Source: Micrococcales bacterium (GTDB lineage Bacteria; Actinomycetota; Actinomycetes; Actinomycetales; Microbacteriaceae). Taken from it: a stretch of DNA of 64,000 nt. The notes under the pieces were generated by a model. The model was given only the letters and a program-made list of their open reading frames with translations, ran no database searches and was not told where the DNA came from. The stretch spans positions 108,864-172,863 of the forward strand of contig JAFKIY010000006.1 of assembly GCA_017306245.1 (NCBI GenBank), read 5' to 3'. The position numbers and the translations under genes are program-made. Position 1 is the stretch's first letter, and each line of letters begins with the position of its first letter. This document shows positions 44,851 to 54,301 of the stretch, piece after piece.

Positions 44851-46746
44851 ATGTCTTCCACTGTCGCTCCCGCGGCGGATGCGCTTGCCCGCGTGTTCGG
44901 CTACGACGCGTTCCGCGGCGACCAGGCGGAGATCATCGACCACGTCATCGGCGGCGGCGACGCGCTCGTGCTCATGCCGACCGGCGGTGGCAAGTCCCTC
45001 TGCTACCAGATTCCGGCGCTCGTCCGCGACGGCACGGGTATCGTCATCTCGCCGCTCATCGCGCTCATGCAGGATCAGGTGGATGCGCTCGCCGCGCTCG
45101 GGGTGCGCGCCGCGTTCCTGAACTCCACGCAGGGCGCCGAGGAGCGGTCGCGGGTCGAACGGGCCTATGTCGCGGGAGAACTCGACCTGCTGTACCTCGC
45201 GCCGGAACGGCTGACCGTGCCGTCCACGGGCGACCTGCTCGACCGCGGCACGATCGCCCTGTTCGCGATCGACGAAGCGCACTGCGTCTCCCAGTGGGGC
45301 CACGACTTCCGGCCCGACTACCTCGCCCTGTCGATGCTGCACGAGCGCTGGCCGGCGGTGCCCCGGATCGCGCTCACCGCGACCGCGACCGAGCAGACGC
45401 ACCGCGAAATCCAGAAACGCCTGCAACTGGGTGACGCGCGGCACTTCGTCGCGAGTTTCGACCGGCCGAACATCCAGTACCGCATCGTGCCGAAGGACCA
45501 GCCCCAGAAGCAACTCCTCGAACTGCTGCGCACCGAGCACGCGGGCGACGCGGGAATCGTGTACTGTCTCTCCCGCGCCTCGGTGGAGAAGACCGCTCAA
45601 TTCCTGGTCGAGCAGGGCATCCCCGCCCTGCCGTACCACGCCGGCCTCGATGCGCGCGTGCGCGCAGCGAACCAGGCGCGGTTCCTGCGCGAAGACGGCA
45701 TGGTCATGGTCGCAACGATCGCGTTCGGCATGGGCATCGACAAACCGGATGTGCGCTTCGTCGCCCACCTCGACCTGCCGAAATCCGTCGAGGGCTATTA
45801 CCAGGAGACCGGCCGCGCCGGACGCGACGGCCTGCCCTCGACGGCGTGGCTCGCCTACGGCCTGCAGGATGTCATGCAGCAGCGGCGCATGATCGAAACG
45901 TCCGAAGGCGATCTGGCGCATCGCCGCCGGTTGAGCGCGCACCTGGATGCCATGCTCGCGCTGTGCGAAACCGTGCAGTGTCGGCGCATGCAGCTTTTGG
46001 CATACTTCGGCGAGAAGTACCGAGCCGGCACAGCCGGCTCGGCGCGATCTTCGGATCGCGATGCGATCCTTCAAGAAGATCGCGCCTGCGGCAACTGCGA
46101 CACCTGCCTGAATCCGCCCGAGTCCTGGGATGGCACGATCCCGGCGCAGAAACTGCTCTCGACGATCGTGCGGTTGCAGCGCGAGCGCAATCAGAAGTTC
46201 GGTGCAGGACACCTCATCGACATCCTGCTCGGCAGGCAGACGCCGCGCGTCGACCAGTACGGCCACGACGACCTGTCGACGTTCGGCATCGGTACCGACC
46301 TTTCCGAGATGGAGTGGCGCGGGGTCGTTCGGCAACTCCTGGCGCAAGGGTTGCTGGCCGTGAATTCGGACGGCTTCGGCACGCTCGTGATCACCGAGTC
46401 GAGCGCGGGGATTCTGGATGGCTCACGTCGAGTCGCCTTGCGCCGTGAACCCGAGCGCACGACCACGCGCTCCGCACGCAAGACCAGGAGTGCTGCCGCC
46501 GAGCTGCCGGAGACGTTGCAACCCGTGTTCGAAGCGCTGCGAGCCTGGCGTGCTGCTGCCGCGAAGGAGCAGGGCGTTCCCGCGTACGTGATCTTCCACG
46601 ACGCGACGCTGCGGGAACTCGCGACCCGGCATCCGTCGAGCGTGGAGGAGCTCGGCACAGTGACAGGGGTGGGCGAGTCGAAGCTCGCGAAATACGGCGA
46701 CCAGTTGCTCGAGGTGCTCGGCGCGGCCGCCATCCCCGCACCGTAG
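44851..46746 (+). CDS. recQ: RecQ family ATP-dependent DNA helicase
   Basis: This 631-residue helicase unwinds DNA 3'-5' in recombination and repair. Walker A is MPTGGGKS (42-49) and motif II is [22 protein letters not shown] is motif VI. A zinc-binding RQC region follows (C in [13 protein letters not shown], then CGNCDTC), then an HRDC domain at about 548-628. ATG 44851 ([10 protein letters not shown]) gives the normal length. About 20 extra residues (391-411) between the first and second zinc-ligand groups come from palindromic DNA at 46022-46083. The cysteines remain, so function is probably kept. Confidence 0.95.
   Translation: MSSTVAPAADALARVFGYDAFRGDQAEIIDHVIGGGDALVLMPTGGGKSLCYQIPALVRDGTGIVISPLIALMQDQVDALAALGVRAAFLNSTQGAEERSRVERAYVAGELDLLYLAPERLTVPSTGDLLDRGTIALFAIDEAHCVSQWGHDFRPDYLALSMLHERWPAVPRIALTATATEQTHREIQKRLQLGDARHFVASFDRPNIQYRIVPKDQPQKQLLELLRTEHAGDAGIVYCLSRASVEKTAQFLVEQGIPALPYHAGLDARVRAANQARFLREDGMVMVATIAFGMGIDKPDVRFVAHLDLPKSVEGYYQETGRAGRDGLPSTAWLAYGLQDVMQQRRMIETSEGDLAHRRRLSAHLDAMLALCETVQCRRMQLLAYFGEKYRAGTAGSARSSDRDAILQEDRACGNCDTCLNPPESWDGTIPAQKLLSTIVRLQRERNQKFGAGHLIDILLGRQTPRVDQYGHDDLSTFGIGTDLSEMEWRGVVRQLLAQGLLAVNSDGFGTLVITESSAGILDGSRRVALRREPERTTTRSARKTRSAAAELPETLQPVFEALRAWRAAAAKEQGVPAYVIFHDATLRELATRHPSSVEELGTVTGVGESKLAKYGDQLLEVLGAAAIPAP
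46022..46083. repeat. Palindromic insertion inside recQ
   Basis: GAGCCGGC/GCCGGCTC (46022-46040) and GCGATCTTC/GAAGATCGC (46044-46083), with a nested GCGATC-TTCG-GATCGC hairpin, lie in the zinc-domain coding region. They add about 20 residues ([20 protein letters not shown]) in frame, more than the few residues usual between FGE and CGNC. Confidence 0.6.
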
Positions 46747-46780
46747 CTTCACGGCGGGCTCCGTCACCTAGCATCGGTAC

Positions 46781-47746
46781 GTGCGCACTTTCTATCCTGA
46801 ATTGGAACCGTACGACCACGGGAACCTCGACGTCGGCGACGGGCAGACCATCTACTGGGAAACCAGCGGCAACCCGAACGGCAAGCCGGCCGTGTACCTG
46901 CACGGCGGCCCGGGAGCAACGAGCACGCCGAAGCAGCGGCGCGTCTTCGACCCGGCCCGGTATCGCATCATCCTGCTGGACCAGCGCGGCACGGGCAGGA
47001 GCACCCCGCACGCGAGCGAGCCGAACGCCGACCTCGCCACGAACACCACCTGGCACCTGGTCTCCGATCTGGAGAAGGTGCGCGAGCATCTCGGCATCGA
47101 CCGCTGGCAGGTGTTCGGCGGGTCCTGGGGAAGCGCGCTCGCCCTCGCCTACGCTGAAACGCACCCCGAAAGAGTGACCGAACTCGTGCTCCGCGGCATC
47201 TTCACGCTGCGCGAAAGCGAGCTGTACTGGTTCTACGAGGGCCCGGCAGGGCAGCTGTTCCCCGAGGTCTGGTCGCAGTTCGTCGAGCAGGTTCCGGATG
47301 CTTCACCGGGCGAATACCGCGCCGCGTATCACGAGCGGCTGTTCGACCCGGACCCGGCCGTGCACACCCCGGCCGCCGTCGCGTGGGCGACGTGGGAGGC
47401 TTCGGCGATCACGCTGCTCCCCAACCCCGACGTGGTTGCGACGTTCGCCGAGCCGAAGTACGCGGTCGCGTTCGCGCGCATCGAGAACCACTATTTCAAG
47501 AATCTGGGCTGGTTCGAGGATCGCCAGTTGCTGCGCAACGCGCACGTGCTCCGCGACATCCCGACGGTGATCGTGCAGGGGCGGTACGACGTGTGCACGC
47601 CGCCGGTCACCGCGTGGGAGCTGAGCCGCGAGTTGCCCGACGCGCAGTTCACGATCGTCCCGGATGCCGGACACGCGTTCGACGAGCCGGGCATCCTGAG
47701 CGCTCTGATCGAGGCGACCGACCGGTTCGCGCAGGTTACGCGGTAG
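46781..47746 (+). CDS. pip: Proline iminopeptidase
   Basis: This 321-residue alpha/beta-hydrolase removes N-terminal proline from peptides (peptidase family S33). The oxyanion HGGPGATS is near residue 41, and the nucleophile is Ser115 in GGSWGSAL. Asp is in GRYDVCTPP and His in DAGHAFDE. The opening RTFYPELEPYDHG is typical of bacterial Pip. It starts at GTG 46781, 34 bases after recQ, and its last 11 bases overlap the convergent MFS gene. Confidence 0.95.
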   Translation: MRTFYPELEPYDHGNLDVGDGQTIYWETSGNPNGKPAVYLHGGPGATSTPKQRRVFDPARYRIILLDQRGTGRSTPHASEPNADLATNTTWHLVSDLEKVREHLGIDRWQVFGGSWGSALALAYAETHPERVTELVLRGIFTLRESELYWFYEGPAGQLFPEVWSQFVEQVPDASPGEYRAAYHERLFDPDPAVHTPAAVAWATWEASAITLLPNPDVVATFAEPKYAVAFARIENHYFKNLGWFEDRQLLRNAHVLRDIPTVIVQGRYDVCTPPVTAWELSRELPDAQFTIVPDAGHAFDEPGILSALIEATDRFAQVTR

Positions 47747-49364
47747 CCACCTCGTCGGCCGCTACCCCGTCGGCAGTGCCGGCCTCGTCGGTGTCTTCGT
47801 GTTCGGGCCGGCCGCTGTCCAGACGGAGCGTGGCGAGAAGCCCGACGGCGAGGAATCCGGCGGCGGCGAACGCGGAGTAGCGGGTGCCATCGCTGAATGC
47901 GGCCTGCGCCTCGTGGAAGGAGGCGGGGTCGCGTTCCTTGAGGCCCGGGATGGCGTTGCCGGCGCTGTCCACGACCGCATCCACGATCTGGGTCTTGACG
48001 GTGTCCGGAATCTGGCTGTTGTCGTCAAGCCGCGCCTGAAGGGACCAGCCGACGCTCGAGAACAGGATGGTGCCGAGGATGGCGATGCCGAGCGCGCTGC
48101 CGACCTGGCGCGAGGTGCTCTGCGTTCCGGAACCCTGTCCGCTCTTCTCGACCGGGACATCCTTCAGCACCACGCCGGTGAGCTGCGCCGTGGCGAGCCC
48201 GATCCCGAACCCGTAAATGAACAGCCCGATGGCGATCGACCACCACTGCGTGTCGGGGGCGATCACGAGCGCGACGATCACGATGCCGGTGATTTCCGCG
48301 AGGATGCCGGTGCGCACGATCCACACGGGGGCGACCTTGTTGCCGTAGCTGCCGGCGAACCCGCTGGCCACGAAGGAGCCGACGGCGAGGGTCAGAATTA
48401 CGAAGCCGGTCTGGAGCGCGTCGTATCCGAGTACGTTCTGCAGCCACAACGGCAGCGACAGGATGATGCCGTACTCGCCGAGGGAGACGATCATCGCCAC
48501 TATATTCCCGTTGCGGAATGAGGGGATCGAGAACAGTCCGAATGCGAGCATGGTGTTTTTGCCCGCGCGCTCGCGGTACACGCCCCACCAGATGAAGCCA
48601 ACCAGGGCGAGCGCTGCGATGAGGAACACGAAGGGAATGGGCGAGAGGTCGAACGGCCACTTCCACGACCCGATGTCCGGCACTGTGTCCGTGAACCACC
48701 AGCCGTACGTGCGGCCTTCGATGAGCCCGAACACGAGCGCGCCGCTCGCGATGACGGAAAGCACCGCGCCCACGATGTCGACGCCGCGCGCGCCGGGCTC
48801 CCGGGATTCGATGACGTAGAGGTAGATGCCGATCAGGATGATGATGCCGAACGGCACGTTGATGCCGAACGCCCAGCGCCAGGAGTAGTAGGTGGTGAGC
48901 CATCCGCCGAGCACGGGTCCGACGGCGGCCATGCCGCCGATCGTCGAGCCCCACACCGCGAACGCGATGGCGCGGTCGCGGCCGCGGAATGTGGCGTTGA
49001 TGATGGAGAGCGTGGCGGGCAGGATCATGGCGCCGCCCACTCCCTGGATGACCCGGAACCCGATGAGCACGCCTCCGTTCCACGCGAGCGCGGCGAGCAC
49101 GGAGGAGAGCGCGAACACGATCACGCCGATGGTGAGCAGCCGGCGTCGCCCGATGCGGTCCGCGATGGTGCCGAACATGAGCAGCAGCGCGGCGAACACG
49201 AGCGTGTAGCTTTCCTGCACCCACTGCACCTGGGTGGAACTGATCTTCAGTTCAGACACGATGGAGGGGATGGCGACGTTCACGATGGTGGAGTCGGCGA
49301 TGATGATGGAGACGGCGAGGCTGATGGTGACGAGGCCGAACCATTTGGCGCGTGAGGAGTTCAT
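47736..49364 (-). CDS. MFS transporter, DHA2 drug exporter
   Basis: This 542-residue protein has 14 predicted helices and DHA2/EmrB-QacA features: IADSTIVNVAIPSI in helix 1, IADRIGRRR motif A near residue 70, and GPVLGGWLTTYYSWRWAFGINVPFG in helix 5. It is divergent from a MarR gene across an 87-bp region with two palindromes, the usual layout of a repressor and its target pump. It probably exports hydrophobic toxic compounds. The C-terminus is acidic. Confidence 0.93.
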   Translation of the reverse strand: MNSSRAKWFGLVTISLAVSIIIADSTIVNVAIPSIVSELKISSTQVQWVQESYTLVFAALLLMFGTIADRIGRRRLLTIGVIVFALSSVLAALAWNGGVLIGFRVIQGVGGAMILPATLSIINATFRGRDRAIAFAVWGSTIGGMAAVGPVLGGWLTTYYSWRWAFGINVPFGIIILIGIYLYVIESREPGARGVDIVGAVLSVIASGALVFGLIEGRTYGWWFTDTVPDIGSWKWPFDLSPIPFVFLIAALALVGFIWWGVYRERAGKNTMLAFGLFSIPSFRNGNIVAMIVSLGEYGIILSLPLWLQNVLGYDALQTGFVILTLAVGSFVASGFAGSYGNKVAPVWIVRTGILAEITGIVIVALVIAPDTQWWSIAIGLFIYGFGIGLATAQLTGVVLKDVPVEKSGQGSGTQSTSRQVGSALGIAILGTILFSSVGWSLQARLDDNSQIPDTVKTQIVDAVVDSAGNAIPGLKERDPASFHEAQAAFSDGTRYSAFAAAGFLAVGLLATLRLDSGRPEHEDTDEAGTADGVAADEVATA

Positions 49365-49388
49365 TTTTTTCGCTTTCCTGATAATTCG

Positions 49389-49420
49389 TAAGCCAGCTTA
49401 GCAACTCGTCAGCCTGCTTA
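49389..49420. promoter_or_regulatory. Two MarR-type operators
   Basis: TAAGC-CA-GCTTA (49389-49400) is a perfect palindrome, and TCAGCCTGCTTA (49409-49420) is a related imperfect one 20 bp further. They lie between the MFS start at 49364 and the MarR start at 49452, so both genes could be repressed from here. Confidence 0.65.
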
Positions 49421-49451
49421 CTATCAATCGAAAGACGGATATCCTGAACAC

Positions 49452-49907
49452 ATGGATGAGTCGCAGGAACCGCAGGAAGCGGACCACGGTCCGATGGGCG
49501 AGTGGCCCACCGGCAGGCTCCTGTCGACCGCGTCCCGACTCGTCGAACACGCCTGGCTGGACGCCCTCGACGAGCTGGGCCTTTCCCACGCAGGCCTCAT
49601 CGCCCTCCACCTGCTCGGCGAGGAACCGACGAACCAGACGGATCTCGCCGCCAGGGCGCGCGTGGAAAACCAGACCATGTCGCGCACCCTCGACCGCCTC
49701 GAGCGGGAGGGCTACATCCTCCGCGAACGGGACGCGCGGGATCGCCGCCGGCACATCATCACCCGAACCTCGGCGGGCGCGGCAGCCTGGCAGTCGGCGA
49801 AAACCCTGGAGGCTGACGTGTTTCCGGAGATTTCCGATCCGCAAGCGCTGCGCAGCGCCCTGCTCGAACTGATCCACGCAGGTACCGCACGACGCTGGCA
49901 CCCGTAG
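49452..49907 (+). CDS. MarR family transcriptional regulator
   Basis: This 151-residue regulator has a winged helix-turn-helix (about 62-105: NQTDLAARARVENQTMSRTL, with the wing RERDARDRRRHII). It is divergently paired with the MFS exporter and probably represses it until a phenolic or drug-like ligand binds. Two operator palindromes lie in the gap. ATG 49452 has no strong ribosome-binding site. The zinc-peptidase gene follows 12 bases later and may share its transcript. Confidence 0.92.
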   Translation: MDESQEPQEADHGPMGEWPTGRLLSTASRLVEHAWLDALDELGLSHAGLIALHLLGEEPTNQTDLAARARVENQTMSRTLDRLEREGYILRERDARDRRRHIITRTSAGAAAWQSAKTLEADVFPEISDPQALRSALLELIHAGTARRWHP

Positions 49908-49919
49908 TAACGTCGATCC

Positions 49920-50801
49920 ATGACATTCAACCCCGACTCGAATATCGGTTCAGGCAAGGTCAGCCGTCGGGGTCGCAACACCGGGATCGCGGTCGGCGGC
50001 GGCGGGATCGCGGTCGTGATTCTCGCGCTGATCTCGCCCATGCTCGGGGTCGACCTCACACCGCTTGCCGGGATGTTCGGGGATGCCGGCACGTCGCAGT
50101 CGACGACATCCGACAATCTGGAGCAGTGCCAGACCGGCGCGGATGCGAACAACAACGTCGAGTGCCTCATGAAGGGCGCCGCGGCATCGCTCGACGCCTA
50201 CTGGGCGGGCAAGTTCGCCGCGGAGGGGCTCACCTACCGCTCCCCGGCCGACTTCGTGCTGTTCTCCGGCTCGACGAGCACCGGATGCGGCACCGCGTCG
50301 AGCGCGACGGGCCCGTTCTATTGCCCGCCCGACGAGTCGATCTACGTGGACACCGGTTTCTTCGACCAGTTGCGCGGCCAGTTCGGCGCGAGCGGCGGGC
50401 CGCTCGCCGAGATGTATGTCGTGGCGCACGAGTGGGGGCACCACATCCAGAACGTGCTCGGCACGATGGACAACCTGAACCTCCGGCAGACCGGGCCGAC
50501 ATCGGATTCGGTGCGGCTCGAATTGCAGGCCGACTGCTACGGGGGTTCCTGGGCGAAGGATGCGTCGACCGTTCCCGACTCGAGCGGCGTGCCGTTCCTG
50601 CTGCCGATCACGAAGCAGCAGATCAACGATGCGCTGAACGCGGCGCAGGTGATCGGCGATGATCGCATCCAGGAGATGTCGAGCGGTCAGGTGCAGCCGG
50701 AGACGTGGACGCACGGGTCGAGCGCCCAGCGGCAGAAGTGGTTCACGATCGGGTTCGAGAACGGCCCGAACGCCTGCAACACCTTCGACGTGAACCCGTA
50801 G
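49920..50801 (+). CDS. YpfJ-type neutral zinc metallopeptidase
   Basis: This 293-residue protein has a short cytoplasmic N-terminus, one membrane helix (about 22-48) and an exported neutral-zinc-metallopeptidase domain. The active site is HEWGH (170-174), with the downstream LELQADCYGGSWA providing the third metal ligand. Cysteines in CGTASSATGPFYC probably form a disulfide. The YpfJ family is widespread, but its physiological substrate is not established. Confidence 0.92.
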   Translation: MTFNPDSNIGSGKVSRRGRNTGIAVGGGGIAVVILALISPMLGVDLTPLAGMFGDAGTSQSTTSDNLEQCQTGADANNNVECLMKGAAASLDAYWAGKFAAEGLTYRSPADFVLFSGSTSTGCGTASSATGPFYCPPDESIYVDTGFFDQLRGQFGASGGPLAEMYVVAHEWGHHIQNVLGTMDNLNLRQTGPTSDSVRLELQADCYGGSWAKDASTVPDSSGVPFLLPITKQQINDALNAAQVIGDDRIQEMSSGQVQPETWTHGSSAQRQKWFTIGFENGPNACNTFDVNP

Positions 50802-50828
50802 GGCCGGCGCGGGGTTTCGCGTGGCACG

Positions 50829-52109
50829 ATGGTGGCCATGATGTCGCAGCATCCGGCTCAGCAGCCAGCCCAGAATTCAACCCTGCACCATCGCCTCCGC
50901 CGGATGGTCGGCCGCGATCCGGATGAGCCGCATCGCGCGTCGACTCCGCTGGAGCTGCTGTTCGATCTGACGCTAGCGATCGCGTTCAGTCAGGCGGGAG
51001 CGCAAATGGCGCACTTGCTTCAGCTCGGCCACTATGCGCACGCGATCGCCGCGTTCGTGTTCGCCGTGTTCGCGGTGTCGTGGGCGTGGATCAACTTCAC
51101 CTGGCTCGCCTCCGCGTTCGACAACGACGGAGTGTTCTTCCGAGTTGCGACCCTCGTTCAGATGATCGGGGTGCTCGTGATCGCGCTCGGACTGCCGGAC
51201 CTGTTCCACTCGATCGATCTCGGCGAGCACATCGATACCAGGGTGGTGGTCGGCGGGTATGTGGTCATGCGGGTGGCCGTGATCGCCCTGTGGATTCGCG
51301 CGGCGCGCCACGACACGTCGCAGCGAAGGGTGGCGACGATGTACGCAACCCTCATCGCGGCGGCCCAGGTCGGTTGGATCGCCCAGATCGCGATCAATCC
51401 GCCGTTCTTCGTCACAGTGGCGGTGGTTCTCGTGCTTGCGGCGTTCGAGCTGATGATTCCGATCATCGCCGAGCGCGGCGGGTTCGGGACCCCGTGGCAC
51501 GGCCACCACATCGCGGAGCGGTACGGTCTGCTCGTCATCATCACGCTCGGGGAGATTATCGCCGGAACCATTCTGGCGATCTCGGCGGTGGTGCAGGAGC
51601 AGGGGTGGTCGCTTGAGGCGGGCTTTGTCGCGTTCGGCGGCACGGCGATCGCGTTCGGGTTGTGGTGGGTGTATTTCACGATGCCGTCCGGCGAGGTGCT
51701 CACCCGGTTTCGGGAGCGCGGATTCCTGTGGGGCTACGGGCACATGGTGTTGTTCGGGTCGCTCGCCGCCACCGGTGCCGGTCTGCACGTGGCTGCGGGC
51801 GTGATCGAGGATGTCACCGAGATCGGCCCGGTTGCCGCGGTGCTCACGATGGTGGTGCCGCTCGCGGTGTTCACGGTCGCGCTGTTCGCGCTCTACTCAT
51901 TGCTGCTGCGGCAGACGGACCCGTTCCACTTGCTCCTGCTGGCGGGGTCGCTGGCCGCGCTGGCCGCATCCGTCATCGCGGTTGCAGCGGGTGCGAGCGT
52001 CGGCGTCGGCATCCTGATCGCGGCGTGCGCGCCCGTCGTGGCGGTCGTCGGGTACGAGACCGTGGGGCATCGGCACCAGGCGGATGCCCTGGAGCGGACG
52101 CTGCGCTGA
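50829..52109 (+). CDS. Low-temperature-requirement protein A (LtrA) family
   Basis: This 426-residue membrane protein has about 11 predicted helices and the LtrA-family opening ELLFDLTLAIAFSQ, where the LFDL and F segments are diagnostic, with WINFTWLASAFDNDG shortly after. LtrA was named from a cold-growth phenotype in Listeria and the molecular function remains unknown. ATG codons at 50829, 50838 and 50841 are all possible starts; none has a strong ribosome-binding site. A single gene. Confidence 0.9.
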   Translation: MVAMMSQHPAQQPAQNSTLHHRLRRMVGRDPDEPHRASTPLELLFDLTLAIAFSQAGAQMAHLLQLGHYAHAIAAFVFAVFAVSWAWINFTWLASAFDNDGVFFRVATLVQMIGVLVIALGLPDLFHSIDLGEHIDTRVVVGGYVVMRVAVIALWIRAARHDTSQRRVATMYATLIAAAQVGWIAQIAINPPFFVTVAVVLVLAAFELMIPIIAERGGFGTPWHGHHIAERYGLLVIITLGEIIAGTILAISAVVQEQGWSLEAGFVAFGGTAIAFGLWWVYFTMPSGEVLTRFRERGFLWGYGHMVLFGSLAATGAGLHVAAGVIEDVTEIGPVAAVLTMVVPLAVFTVALFALYSLLLRQTDPFHLLLLAGSLAALAASVIAVAAGASVGVGILIAACAPVVAVVGYETVGHRHQADALERTLR

Positions 52110-52146
52110 CTGCTGTGTCGTGCGGGCTGCGGTCGTGCGGGTCACG

Positions 52147-52530
52147 TCAGGCTTCGTCGCTGGCGTGCGCGGCTTCCTGTTCGGCGATCTGCTTGTGCAC
52201 ATCCTCCATGTCGAGCTCGCGCACGGCGGTGATGACCTGGTCGAGCGCGGCGCCCGGCAGCGCGCCCGGCTGGGAGAACACGCGGACTCCGTCGCGGAAC
52301 GCCATGAGCGTGGGGATCGAGGTGATGCCCATGGCGCCGGCGAGCGCCTGCTGCGCGTCGGTGTCGACCTTCGCAAACGTCACGTCGGTGTTGGCGTCGC
52401 TCGCCTTGTCGTAGATGGGGCCGAACTGCTGGCACGGTCCGCACCATGCCGCCCAGAAGTCGACCAGGGTGATGCCCGGCGCGGTCACGGTCTTCTCGAA
52501 GTCTTCGGCTGTCAGGTCGACGGTCGGCAT
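52147..52530 (-). CDS. trxA: Thioredoxin
   Basis: This 127-residue protein is a thioredoxin with the active site WCGPC (29-33) and the cis-proline SIPTLMAF. Start ATG 52530 (MPTVDLTAEDF) is preceded by AAGGAG; the longer frame upstream is not supported. The C-terminal 20 residues (DMEDVHKQIAEQEAAH) are an extension beyond the standard fold. It reduces protein disulfides in the cytoplasm. It is a single gene, convergent with LtrA. Confidence 0.95.
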   Translation of the reverse strand: MPTVDLTAEDFEKTVTAPGITLVDFWAAWCGPCQQFGPIYDKASDANTDVTFAKVDTDAQQALAGAMGITSIPTLMAFRDGVRVFSQPGALPGAALDQVITAVRELDMEDVHKQIAEQEAAHASDEA

Positions 52531-52630
52531 GTTTCTTCTCCTTGCGTGGTTCACGTACGTCTCAGACCTCAACAACGCTACGTGGCCCGCCGGTATTCCG
52601 TCGAGCTGTGCCGCCGGGAGAATTGATCCC

Positions 52631-52699
52631 GCTCCCTGAAGGCGCGGGGCCAGTCTGTCCTCGCTCCCTGAGGAGGGCGAAGCCTGTCTCGAAGGGAGC
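52631..52699. repeat. Dispersed CTCGAAGGGAG palindrome, copy 4
   Basis: A half-unit GCTCCCTGAAGGCGCGGGG (52631-52649) is followed by a full unit (52663-52699: GCTCCCTGAGGAGGGCG ... TCTCGAAGGGAGC) ten bases beyond the stop of the HhH-GPD gene. Confidence 0.7.
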
Positions 52700-52708
52700 T
52701 CGTCGCTG

Positions 52709-53293
52709 TTACTTCTTCTTCGCGGCCGCTTTCATCGCCTTTTTGGCTTCACGGACGAGGCGCAGCGATTCGGCATCCGTGATGTCGGCGATGGAGCGGT
52801 GCGATCCCTCTTCCCCGTAGTGGCCGCTCGCTTCGCGCCAGCCGGGCGCGGTGAGCCCGCGCTGTTTTCCGAGCAGGGCGAGGAATATCCTGGCTTTCTG
52901 TTCGCCGAAGCCGGGAAGCGCCTGAAGCCGGCGAAGGATCTCGGCCCCGTCGGGCGCTGTGCCGTCGGCGCCGGCGGATGTCCAGATCGCGGCAGCGTCG
53001 CCTCCCCACTCGTCCTGCACGGCGGCGGCGAGCGATTGCACGCGAGCGGCCATGGATCCGGGGAACCGGTGCACGGCGGGGGTCATCCGGAAGGCTTCGA
53101 GGAACTTCTCCGGGTCATGGTTGGCGATGGACTCGGGCGTGAGCTCGCCGAGCCGGTCGCGCAACTTTGCGGGGCCGGAGAACGCGACTTCCATGGGGAT
53201 CTGCTGGTCGAGGAGCATCCCGACGAGGAGCGCGAACGGGTTGTCGGTGAGCAGTCGGTCGGCGGCGGCGTCGCCGGTGAGGTGAAGGTCCAT
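52709..53293 (-). CDS. HhH-GPD family base-excision repair-like protein
   Basis: This 194-residue protein matches the actinobacterial HhH-GPD base-excision-repair-like family. A helix-hairpin-helix LPGFGEQKARIFLALLG is near residue 125; the N-terminal DNPFALLVGMLLDQQIPME resembles the DNA-glycosylase fold. No [4Fe-4S] cysteines are seen. ATG 53293 gives a natural start; the upstream frame is not supported. Catalytic activity is uncertain, since members of this group have not all been shown to be glycosylases. A lysine-rich tail ends it. Confidence 0.85.
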   Translation of the reverse strand: MDLHLTGDAAADRLLTDNPFALLVGMLLDQQIPMEVAFSGPAKLRDRLGELTPESIANHDPEKFLEAFRMTPAVHRFPGSMAARVQSLAAAVQDEWGGDAAAIWTSAGADGTAPDGAEILRRLQALPGFGEQKARIFLALLGKQRGLTAPGWREASGHYGEEGSHRSIADITDAESLRLVREAKKAMKAAAKKK

Positions 53294-53342
53294 TCCGCCA
53301 TTCTTCCACTGCTGTGCCGCGGGCAAACCGCTGAGTTTGCGG

Positions 53343-54242
53343 CTACGGACTGAGCGAGCTTGCGATCCGCGCCACGATGTCGCGACGTGCCGCCGCGCCG
53401 ATCGCGGTGGGCAGGAGCGGGTAGACGTGCAACTGACCGTTAACTTCGGTGTATTCGACTTCGACGCCGGCCGCCTCGGCCTTCGCGACGAGGAGGCGGG
53501 CATCCGGGTTCAGGATGTCGCGCGTCCCGCTGTACACGGCGAGCGGGCCAAGGCCGGCGAAATCGCCGAACAATGGGCTGACCGCAGGGTCGGTGAGCTC
53601 CCGCTCGCCAGCCCACAGTTTCGCGAACACGAGGCCGCCCGGCACGGCGAGCCAGGGGTCCGTCGGCTGAACCTCGGGGATGCGCGGGTTGGTGAAGGTC
53701 AGATCCACGGCAGGGGAGATGAGGACTGTCCCAGGAACGGTGACGCCGGCGTCGCGCAGCGCCATCGCCGCACACAGTGCGATTTGGCCGCCCGCCGAGT
53801 CGCCGGCAAGCGCGACGGAGCCGTACTGCTTTCGGTTTGCTTCGGCCATCTCGGTCACGCGGCTCACGACGTTGTCGGAGGTGGCGAACGGCACGAGCGG
53901 GTAGATCGGCACGGTGACGACGGTGGAGGCTTCGGTGGCAATCTGCGCCGCCAGGTGCCAATGCTGCTGAACGATTTCGTTCACCCATCCGCCCCCGTGC
54001 AGATACAGTGCGCTACCCACCGGCGCGCTTGCCGTGGGGGTCAGGGTGTACACCGGCCAGCCTGCGTCGTGCCGGATGTCGATGCGGATGTCTGCCCGGA
54101 GCCCCTTGGGCGGGCCGTAAGGGGCAGGGTGAACTGCACGTTCGCGAATGCGCTGGTGCGCGCCTTCTTCGGTGAGGTAGGGCCGGTTCCGGCGGGTTGC
54201 GCGATTGATGAGCGGGGCGAGTCCGCTGGGCACTGACAGCAT
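53343..54242 (-). CDS. Alpha/beta hydrolase, HSL-family esterase
   Basis: This 299-residue protein belongs to the hormone-sensitive-lipase group of esterases. The oxyanion motif HGGGW is near residue 84, the nucleophile motif is GDSAGG near 148, Asp is in SGTRDILNPD and His in NGQLHVYP. AAGGAG lies six bases before ATG 54242, so this start is preferred to GTG 54260. It hydrolyses short-chain esters, probably in the cytoplasm. The gene ends 49 bases upstream of the HhH-GPD start. Confidence 0.92.
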   Translation of the reverse strand: MLSVPSGLAPLINRATRRNRPYLTEEGAHQRIRERAVHPAPYGPPKGLRADIRIDIRHDAGWPVYTLTPTASAPVGSALYLHGGGWVNEIVQQHWHLAAQIATEASTVVTVPIYPLVPFATSDNVVSRVTEMAEANRKQYGSVALAGDSAGGQIALCAAMALRDAGVTVPGTVLISPAVDLTFTNPRIPEVQPTDPWLAVPGGLVFAKLWAGERELTDPAVSPLFGDFAGLGPLAVYSGTRDILNPDARLLVAKAEAAGVEVEYTEVNGQLHVYPLLPTAIGAAARRDIVARIASSLSP

Positions 54243-54301
54243 CCGCTCTCCTTCGACCACGTACTCTGCCAGCGTACGCGTGACGGGTGCGAGCGAGGCG
54301 G

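Noticed and set aside
42623..46347. Long minus-strand frames opposite the S9 peptidase and recQ
   Set aside because: Both are shadows of genes with full catalytic motifs.
53294..53503. N-terminal extension of the HhH-GPD protein
   Set aside because: The upstream frame overlaps the esterase gene and has an Arg/Ser-rich shadow composition; ATG 53293 fits the family.
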